The notes beneath the pieces are model-generated. The model was not told where the DNA came from. It searched no databases and saw only the letters and a program-made list of their open reading frames with translations. Both the position numbers and the translations under genes were made by a program. 64,000 bases of DNA from Glandiceps talaboti (Eukaryota > Hemichordata > Enteropneusta > Spengelidae): the NCBI RefSeq assembly GCF_964340395.1, contig NC_135551.1, forward strand, positions 4,869,463 to 4,933,462, given 5' to 3'. Shown in pieces: positions 55,661 to 64,000 of the stretch (position 1 is the first letter of the stretch; each line of letters starts with the position of its first letter).

Positions 55661-55912
55661 CTGGGGAGTGAAAGGGAGGCTACGCAAAATTTTACATGTT
55701 AAAATGGCACCAGAAAGTATTCTCTTAGTCCTTGAAATTCAAAGATCTCGGGGAAACCCCCTCTTGCCTCCTTCAAACTTTGATTCAACTTATACCACTT
55801 ATTTTCAAATTTTACTTATAGTACTACTTTGGTAATGAGCTGCATTCATTGAAATAAGCTACATCCATAACGTTATAAGGAAATTCAAATTCAAAATAAA
55901 AAGTTTGATATT

Positions 55913-55996
55913 GTATGTATGTATGTATGTATGTATGTATGTATGTATGTATGTATGTATGTATGTATGTATGTATGTATGTATGTATGTATGTGT
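55913..55996 (+). repeat. (ATGT)n microsatellite
   Basis: Tetranucleotide array followed by (GT)-rich sequence. Confidence 0.95.
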
Positions 55997-56149
55997 ACGT
56001 ACGTATGTATGCATATGTGTGTGAGTGTGTGCATGTGGTGTTTTAATGGAACACTTAACCTCAATTCGTATGTTTGTAGCACACCATTGACAGTTATGAT
56101 TACGGTAAAATGGTGAGGGGGGGGGGTTATGAAAATATATTGTGTCAAT

Positions 56150-56490
56150 TTTAAAACAGGTGGGGTAGGTAGATTTTTTATCTTATTTTTTAATTTCTTT
56201 TGTCATATGTAATTTCTTTTGTCATATGTGAGTGTCTAGTTCAGACAGTTATTTTTTGTTTGTTTTCTATATGGTTTCTGTGTTCTTCTCATCAGATGTA
56301 CAGCCATTACAGATTGGAAGAACAGTTTTATATTGTCTTTTTCAGTTGATGTCTGTTTCCGCATTCACTATTTCTTGAGACTGAGACTTCACAATTTTCG
56401 CGATTTTCGTTTTTTTCTTGAATATGTAAAAAAAAGTTTAGGGTCGGGGTGAAAAATTAGGTGGGATCGGGTAACCGAAACAAACAACTT
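56150..56490 (+). repeat. dispersed repeat R1, copy 2
   Basis: Same-orientation match to 13650-13960 (gatgtacag-cattacag, ttggaagaacagtttt, tattgtctttttc, gacttcacaattttcgc, gtaaaaaaaagtttaggg). It extends further on the right, with gtgggatcgggtaaccgaaac. Confidence 0.7.
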
Positions 56491-56740
56491 TTTGTAATTG
56501 GCCTAGATGAATCAATTAATATATAGTGTCTTCCCAAACATGCACTGTTGTGGTTGCAGTGGGAAGCAACCAATGCATTTTAACATTGTGAATGTGGTGG
56601 CAGCGGTGGGATCGTATCCCTGACATTGATTCAGGGACTTGTGTACCTTTTCACGTCTGACACATTTTAATGCTTTAAAAAATAGTTGAACGGGTGTTAT
56701 GTCTTAGGAAAAGAAACCTTTCATTGAGTGGGCGCAATGT

Positions 56741-56746
56741 TTTATT
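56741..56746 (-). terminator. candidate poly(A) signal of sulfotransferase gene
   Basis: AATAAA on the - strand about 125 bp downstream of the sulfotransferase stop codon. Confidence 0.55.
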
Positions 56747-56868
56747 AAACGGAATTGGGTAGGATAACATCACGAATCAGACCAAACTTGATCTCATCAC
56801 GACCCTCTCTCTTTGTAACTACTGAACGCTCCCTTATTCCTATACGTCAGACTTAGTGTATAGTACCA

Positions 56869-57925
56869 TCATATTGTTTTTTTTATCATATATTTGATAT
56901 ATCCAAGAATGAACTGACGTGAGCGACGACAGTATGTAGCGTCGATTGTGTACTTTTCATTCCACCTTGATTCACCTATCATCAATGTTGAATTTGAATT
57001 TGGATACTTTTCAATTTGTTTGCAGTATAGGCTAAAGCGTAAATTAATTTTCTTAAAGTGGGCCAATTCGTCTTTCAAATCACGGTCTCGAGCTATTCGT
57101 TTCTGTAGTTCTTTCTTAAAATGGTCGTAGAGGGCGATGTCAGCTTGACCAAAGAGTCCGTAAAGAGGCCGAGCGTCATCATTTATCGGATATCGGTATA
57201 TCCCGATGTTCGCCGTAACATACAAAATATCAATCATATCCCAACAAAGAGTTCGTTTCAATAATACTAGTGATTCATCAAAGTACTCCAAGATCATAAC
57301 GAGATCAAAGTCTTGCTGGATTGCGTTGATAAATTCGATAATCGCGGACATATTGTCGTGCTGCGAGGGAGGAAATCCAAGGTCAAAAGACATAAAATTT
57401 CTCACGAACGGGTACGAAGACTTATAATTCCCTCGATAGTAATCCCCGGGTTTTTTAAGAAATGTCTCAACTGGTACCTTGTCGTTGGAATCATTAAGAA
57501 ACAATTCATATTTGAAGTAGTTAAATGAGGATTTGAATTGTTTCCATGGTTCTCGTAAAATTGTCACATACTTCGTATCTTTGGGCATCAAATTGTGCAT
57601 CAGTGTTTTATTGTACACTGTATGTAGACACAGAATATTGAAGGTTTTGTTTGATGGTAGGTAATCCTTCTCTCGTAAAGTATTAGGCCATCCTAAAAGA
57701 CCAAATTCATGTGTTGGTAAAACGATAGACAAGTTATTGAAGTCTCCGTGTCGGAGAAATACCATAGAAATGGTATCACTTCCCGTTTTATGTGTCTTCA
57801 AGAATACAATATTTCTCTGTTTGGAACAGGTAGATACATTTGTGTTCCTCAATATGGCGGAGTGTTCTATCTCTGACTCAAGGTGATCCTTTAAAACAGA
57901 GTGTCTGCTTCTATTCTCCACATAC
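56869..57925 (-). CDS. Gal3ST-like exon 2 (catalytic domain)
   Basis: Acceptor tacaattacag, then codons [10 protein letters not shown]... to the stop at 56869-56871. Carries both PAPS-binding motifs. Confidence 0.92.
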
Positions 57926-58226
57926 CTGTAATTGTAGAATATTAAACTAATATTGTAATAGTTTAACACTTATTAAATGTTTGAATAACAAAATAGAATA
58001 CTTCTATTGCCTAATCTCAGACAAAAACATGCCATGAAGTGAGTAGGAATTACAACCCCCCCCCACCCACCCGTTTACTCACAATCCCAATATTGTGTTT
58101 ATAGCTACATGACCTCAAAGACGTGATGATACTAAATCCAACAAGAAGCAATGGCTTATTTCAACAGTAAATGAAATCATAATTTAGAAATGTCATAATG
58201 AAAAGCCGCAGCAATCAAGTCGAATA

Positions 58227-58295
<69 letters not shown>

Positions 58296-58363
58296 CACTC
58301 ACTCACTCACTCACTCACTCACTCACTCACTCACTCACTCACTCACTCACTCACTCTTTCTAT

Positions 58364-58430
<67 letters not shown>

Positions 58431-58487
58431 CTTACCCCTCTTTTTATTTGTCTCTGTCTCTGCACACACACACACACACACACACAC

Positions 58488-58551
<64 letters not shown>

Positions 58552-58855
58552 TAACATGTCAAGTTATCATATAAAATGATACATACCTCCCTATATTTAA
58601 ATTCTCATGTTTTCCTCCAGTTCTCACTGTCAGTTCCTTAGTAAGGAACCCCGCTTTACCGCCATTTATAACATTCTGTTCACTTTTACTTTGTGCACGT
58701 GTTAACCCTCCGATGCGATGTAAGTTTGCCAGGAAACAAGACGTATCATCTGATTTGGATTGCCCATATGGATGTGATCGAAACATTAATAATAATGTTA
58801 TCACCACACTCAAGGCAAATATGATGAACAAACATCTCTCCAACAGTCTTCGCAT
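56869..58855 (-). CDS. galactose-3-O-sulfotransferase-like protein (Gal3ST family)
   Basis: Two exons, 58855-58587 and 57925-56869, join in frame (AG|G = Arg) to 441 codons, close to the 420-490 aa of vertebrate GAL3ST1-4. ATG at 58855 was chosen because it places a short basic tail (MRRLLER) before a hydrophobic segment (residues about 8-25), giving the type II Golgi anchor expected. The 5' PAPS site [11 protein letters not shown] is at about 131-141 and the 3' phosphate-binding LREP at 213-216, followed by the conserved FKSSFNYF. The family transfers sulfate from PAPS to O-3 of galactose on glycolipids or glycans in the Golgi; the acceptor here cannot be told. Several N-x-S/T sites are present (e.g. 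NVS, NKT). Confidence 0.9.
58226..58550 (+). repeat. compound microsatellite (TATC)n-(CACT)n-(TATC)n-(CA)n-(TA)n
   Basis: More than 300 bp of five successive simple repeats in the single intron of the sulfotransferase gene. Confidence 0.97.
58587..58855 (-). CDS. Gal3ST-like exon 1 (cytoplasmic tail, TM anchor, stem)
   Basis: ATG at 58855, TM segment [18 protein letters not shown], stem ending NLNIGR, donor gtatgt at 58586. The frame stays open upstream to 58978, but translation from there would put 41 residues before the TM anchor. Confidence 0.85.
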
Positions 58856-59141
58856 GGCTATCAAATGTCTAGAAGCAAAATTATGGCTATGACTGTAATG
58901 CACTCTATTCCCAAAATAAACTGTAATACCGGACAGTTCCTTGAGTTCACCAGACGGAAAACACCTGGGTTCTGTCACTCACGGTTACTACGGCGGCCCA
59001 GAGATGACATAGGAACAATACATTTGTTGAAGAAATAATTAATTTTCTGGATAAATAATTTCTTTCATAGGACAAAACATTATTTTTTGGGTTCAAAATA
59101 GAAATATCAAAACAGAAAGTTCAAATTTATAAGCCAAAACT

Positions 59142-59975
59142 TATGGGAAGCCGTTCAGGCCAAAAGTATTTTTTTATTTTTGCTATAGTATTTTATATTT
59201 TTCGTACTTACAAACTAATTTTAACCGTTTATGTACTTTTATTCCATGTTCACATTATTTTAATTGAAATAAGTTTGCATTTATTTGAGAATATTGTTTT
59301 ATTTTTCGTCAAACCAGAATTATTTTAAGGATTATATATAATTGAAAGTCAAAATATATTTTTTGTTAAAGTTTTTTATTTTATTTTTTAAATTCAAAAA
59401 AAAAATTTTCAACTTTTTTTTTTTTCTTCCCAACTTTTTTTTTTTTGGCCGAGTCTGCTGACCAGCGCCTGTCACGAGTACGTCGTGCTCGTGACAGGCA
59501 TGTCCTTCGACATCCATTACGAGTCGGACGTGTTTCGGCGTCAAATACACCTTCTCATTACCTTCAAAATTGGTCGCTCAAACATTATATCAGATCTCAA
59601 AACTGTTAATTTACTTCAGCCGCGTACACACATGTGTACACCGTCAAGTTAAGGTTATGACCGCATGTATGATGTATTACATGATGTAGTACGTAAGACA
59701 CGATCCATGTGCAAAGGGTAAAGGTAGTTAATCTAAAACAACTAAAGTTTGTTGCATCAATAACAATTACATTCATTCTTGTGAAACTGACCAGAATTAA
59801 AATAAGATGGTACACTATACTGTGAGCGTGAGCAAAACAGCTTTAGGAACAAAAACGTGAGGAAAACGAACGCGTATTTCCAATGGGTCAGTCAGGTACT
59901 ACTTCTTGTACGAGCGCACATGTTGACGTCGACCTGCTGTATTACATATCAACCTAAACCAGCTTTTATCGCCTT

Positions 59976-60011
<36 letters not shown>

Positions 60012-60012
60012 G

Positions 60013-60043
<31 letters not shown>

Positions 60044-60044
60044 T

Positions 60045-60139
<95 letters not shown>

Positions 60140-61765
60140 AAAGATTCAGTTTACTTCATCGTACATTGTAGTATACATTCTCTTGGTGTTCTGAGTACAC
60201 ATGCATATATCATGAAAAGTTGAGAATAACACGTCTACGTATGTAATACAGTAGGTCGACGTCAACATGTGCACTCGTACTAGAAGTACCTGACTGGCCC
60301 ATTGGAAATACCTTTGCCCGTTGCACATGGATCGTACGCGGCTGAAGTCGCGGTTGTTGGAAAAAACAGATACTATCACACGTAAATTAACAGTTTTGAG
60401 ATCTGATATAATGTTTGAGCGATCAATTTCGAAGGTAATAAGAACGTGTATTTGACGCCAAAACACGAATGTGAAGCTATCATCATATTCATATTCATCT
60501 TCCCTTTCAAAAGTAGACCTCCACCCTCAATGTGAATATATGAAGATAGCTTCACAGTAAGATTCGAAGTCTTCCGAATGGGTGCGAACACGCATTCGGC
60601 AAATCACATATCCTTAATTGACATGTTGAAATCATGTGATTGTAATTACTTTCCCTTGATTTGCGTGGATTTTCATGCTCTATTTTTATTTTTGTCAGAG
60701 TATCAAAGTATTGTTGTCATATAAAAAACTAATTTGGATGTTTAGTATGCCTTTCCCATATCTTTGAAAATGAAATATCAGTATATCATATGGGTGTACA
60801 AAACACCTATATGAGTAATGTGATAAAATACGGCCTGGATGGGTGTGTTTTGAATCCGTGACATCAAGTGACAAGGTGATATCACTTGGCCACTTAGTGT
60901 CATGGATTGTTTTGATTCCCCGCAGTGCCACTATCTTTGAAACCCTACTTAACACTTAACACTTACACTGGTGAAATTTACACAAATTGTCAAAATAGTG
61001 TTGTCAAGACGACAATTATCACAATGTATGTAGTTCCCTTGATAGGGGAGGGGCAACGCAATTGATTGTAAAAAATATGGTCCATGACAACAATAGTTCA
61101 TGGTGCAAATTTGATACTCTGGCAAAAATAAAAAGAGAGCATAAAAATCCACGCAAGTCAAATGAAAATTAATTACAATCACATGATTTCAACCTGTCAA
61201 TGAAGGATATGTGATTTGCCGAACGCATGTTCGTACCCATTTGGGAGACTTCGAATCTGATGATGAACGTGTGAAGCTATCATCATATTCACATTGAGCG
61301 TAGAGGTCAACTTTTGAACGTGAAGATGAATATGATGGTAGCTTCACACTTGTCGCCGGAACACGTCGTAATGGATGTCAAAGGTCACGCCTCGTACTCG
61401 TGACAGGCGCCGGGTACGAGCACGACGTGCTCTGCACCGGCGCCTGTCAGCAGACTCGGCCAAAAAAAAAAAGTTGAGAAAAAAAAAAAAGTTGAAATTT
61501 AAAAATAAATAATTTTAAAAATAAAATAAAAAACTTTAACAAAAAATATATTCTGACTTTCATTTATATATAATCCTTAAAAAAATTCTGGTTTGACGAA
61601 AAATAAAACAATATTCTCAAATAAATGCAAACTTATTTCAATTGAAATAATGTGAACATGGAATAAAAGTACATAAACGGTTAAAATTAGTATGTAAGTA
61701 CGAAAAATATAAAATACTACAGCTAAAATAAAAAAAACTACTTTTGGCCTGAACGGCTTCCCATA
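59142..61765. mobile_element. 2.6-kb foldback element with long terminal inverted repeats
   Basis: Starts tatgggaagccgttcaggcc and ends with its exact inverse (ggcctgaacggcttcccata). The inverted repeats continue inward for about 450 bp (tactcgtgacaggc, ggccgagtctgctgac, long A/T runs, attatatataa). A second inner pair is 60430-60720 vs 61090-61330, and a third nested pair 59540-59960 vs 60240-60470. Flanking hexamers AAAACT at 59136-59141 and 61766-61771 fit a target-site duplication. No transposase frame was seen, so the element is non-autonomous. Confidence 0.8.
59975..60140 (+). repeat. (TCA)n-(TCG)n-(TTG)n trinucleotide array
   Basis: Compound triplet repeat at the loop of the innermost palindrome of the foldback element. 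Confidence 0.95.
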
Positions 61766-61785
61766 AAAACTTCCTTTTACAAAGC

Positions 61786-62015
61786 AGAAAATTTATTTGC
61801 ATAACAAGATTTTTACTTTGTGAGGCCGTTTTTTTACAGATCAAAAATTTTTTTTTTGAGGCCAAAACTTTTTTTCAAGATCAAAACTTTTTTTTTCAAG
61901 AACAGAATTTTTTTTGGCATAACAAGATTTTTAATTTTTGTGGCCAAAACCTTTTTTTTCCAAGAGCAGAAAATTTATTTGCATAATAGGATTTTTACTT
62001 TTTGAGGCCAAAACT
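61786..62015 (+). repeat. imperfect tandem repeat
   Basis: gcagaaaatttatttgcata-aa-gatttttacttt-tgaggcc occurs at about 61789 and again at about 61966 (177 bp apart). Between them are shorter variants built of gaggccaaaactttttttcaaga. Confidence 0.75.
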
Positions 62016-62469
62016 TTTCCCCCCAAGACAACTAAATTTGATGGTATGAGTTACATTTAATTTCAATATGTGCAACTCTCTGCCTCTGAGGGTGCAATTT
62101 GGTTTGAACTGCCCAATTTATTCTGTTGAGGTTTATAATATTAAATATTTTGCATACAAACTCTCTCTGGACATGAAAATTCTTTTTCACACGGCAAACT
62201 TATTTTATTGGCGGCGGAAGTGAAGTTATCCCACAATTCCTTGGACGATACTCACAGGCGCTCGTGAAGTTGCTAGATGACAGAGAACTATGGCAATGCA
62301 GAACTACGACGAACCTGGTTGATGGCCCCTGCATGCCTGTCACACCACCATTCGTGGACTGAGATAATATTAGTATAGGAAATGCAGCGAGGCGTGTTAG
62401 CACCGAGCATATTACATGTACCCTCAGACCACTACAGAGAACTTATGGTCTGAGATTAGCTGTGGATGT

Positions 62470-62575
62470 ACATGCAACGAGATATACCGCAGTACTGTAA
62501 TGGTCGCTGGCTGAGCTGTATTCTCTATATATAGCGCAGTACCGTAATGGACGCTGGCTGACAAGCTAAACACAT
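62470..62575 (+). repeat. short two-copy tandem repeat
   Basis: cgcagta-tgtaatgg-cgctggctga occurs twice about 55 bp apart. Confidence 0.75.
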
Positions 62576-62709
62576 CGCACGATAAGAATGTGAGAAATTG
62601 TTTGTGTACATTAGCTGTGTCCTCAGTCAAACACACAGTCAGTAATTAGTGATCTAGGAAACTCTGTATGGTGTTGTAATACCATAACATCGGTGACGGA
62701 TCCGGATCA

Positions 62710-63090
62710 TCTCTCCCAATTTCAAGTTGTCCCATTTCAACTCGCCCAAGTGTCAACTCGTCCCGATTTCAGTGCATCGGATTCCTAGACTGAATGTTTG
62801 TTATATTTTTCAGTATCTGTTACGACAATAGAGGTCTGGTTTTCCTGCCAAAACAAGGGAGGAATAAACCATGGACCATAAACCAAAATGAGACGGTTTT
62901 TACGTCTTTGAAGACGTAGCATCGTAACGTCTTTTATATTTACTAAAATACATGCACATGTACATCATATTGCAAAGATCTGTAAATTACTTTCCTACGG
63001 AATTTTGAATGAGTGGGAAGAAATTGGAGTTGACAAAAAGGGGCGAACTGAAATTGGGGCGAGTTGAAATTGGGAGGAAGTAAATCGCAA
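62710..63090. repeat. small foldback (inverted repeat) element
   Basis: ctcccaatttcaagttgtcccatttcaactcgccc at the left pairs with gggcgaactgaaattggggcgagttgaaattgggag at the right, with about 250 bp between them. Confidence 0.65.
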
Positions 63091-63399
63091 TCCCATGTCG
63101 ACCAAAGGAAAGTTATGAGTCCCTTAGGACCAGAGACTGTGTAGTGATTTTATTACAACCTGACTGTGTATGTCATGTCATGTCATTGACCTTGTGTGTC
63201 ACATCACACATGTTTGTCATCGTTATTATGGTCAGAGTCAGCTGTATTTATAATTGTGCAACTACATTATATCAAACATAGATAGTCGTTTGCAAAATAC
63301 ATTCACAATGGCAGGACTTTTCCATTTCTCTGGGATGGTAGAATTGGTGCGTGGAAGGATACTGGTAAATACAAAGGCTGGGGTCAGAATTACAGTGGG

Positions 63400-64000
63400 G
63401 GGGGGAGAGAAATTATTTTGGTATTTTGGTCAATATGTTTTCTAACCCCCCCCCCTTTCCCGCTATCAAAAATGCCATGCCCCCCCCGAATGAATCCAGG
63501 AATTTTTGTAGGCCCTCCCGGCTACACATATTTTAATGTGTAATTATGCAGTAACCCCCCTACCACTTCAGAGATGTACTGTATGGTACACTACATTGAA
63601 CTAACACTGTCAGTAACAGTGGAAATCCATACATAACAATGAGAGATTACTTTACAAATATACGCTCTTGAGAGGGTCTGAATGTTCAGAAAAGTCCAGA
63701 GAGAGAGAGAGAGAGGGAGTGAGAGTTATTATTCAATTAACTCGATATACCACTCAGGACGTTTAATTTGGTTCAATTTATGAACAAAATATTTGCCCCC
63801 CCCCCTTCAGACCATAATTTTTTTCATGGCCCCCTTTGAACCCTCAGGGTTTTATGCCCCCCCCCCATGTCACCCCAGGTACCCCTTGCCGTAAAGTCTG
63901 ACCCCAGCCCAAAAAATCCACAACATTTGGGGCTCAAAGTCGAAACTGTGCTTTAAAAACTGGCCTAGGAAATATGTATGTCATCCCATCTGCCAATGAT
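63400..64000. other. intergenic with many C/G homopolymer tracts
   Basis: Repeated poly-C runs within ccccctttga/ccccagg-type contexts and a (GA)n at 63698-63716. No coding signal. Confidence 0.6.

Noticed and set aside
59857-60141. Ser/Leu-rich 94-codon frame
   Set aside because: Its second half is the TCA/TCG/TTG triplet array inside the foldback element.

Overview
The window is AT-rich, intron-rich animal DNA, crowded with microsatellites, foldback elements and retrotransposon remains. The gene set (a secreted LDLa/Kunitz/ZP mosaic protein, ABTB1-type ankyrin/BTB proteins, a Gal3ST-type sulfotransferase) and the repeat style fit an invertebrate deuterostome such as a hemichordate or lancelet. 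That placement is an inference from gene content and is not proven.

Layout. (1) 0.17-17.03 kb, + strand: the 3' part of a large modular secreted-protein gene, with 15 single-exon LDL-receptor class A (LDLa) modules, two Kunitz exons, a complete ZP domain over four exons, then a tail with an RKRR furin-type site and a stop. Its 5' end lies left of the window. Module exons are phase 1-1, and one pair of LDLa exons was tandemly duplicated (about 8.07-10.07 and 10.08-11.75 kb). (2) About 18.95-49.0 kb: a giant, nearly spacer-free inverted duplication with its axis at about 33,028. Each arm carries one ABTB1-like gene (ankyrin repeats plus two BTB domains). Copy A is on the - strand (28.05 to 19.18 kb) and copy B on the + strand (35.79 to 48.74 kb), so they are head to head. 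All 11 identified exons keep matching splice phases in both copies; the very first exon was not found in either. Copy B's intron 4 holds a roughly 4.4 kb non-LTR retrotransposon on the - strand. In that element ORF1 and ORF2 share one frame and are separated by a single UAG, and ORF2 has no AUG ahead of its endonuclease. (3) 49-56.7 kb: intergenic DNA with a 142-bp almost perfect palindrome, a diverged direct repeat of the ZP gene's 3'-UTR region, a 117-bp tandem duplication and an L2/CR1-like reverse transcriptase remnant. (4) 56.87-58.86 kb, - strand: a two-exon galactose-3-O-sulfotransferase-like gene of 441 codons. (5) 59.14-61.77 kb: a 2.6 kb foldback element with long terminal inverted repeats and nested inner palindromes. 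Tandem and foldback repeats follow to the end of the window.

No operon-like or pathway link between the genes is expected. The ZP mosaic and the sulfotransferase act in the secretory/extracellular compartment; the ABTB1 pair are probable intracellular scaffold or adaptor proteins. Exon boundaries were read by hand from splice consensus, phase and domain continuity. Repeat similarities were judged by eye, so percent identities are not given.
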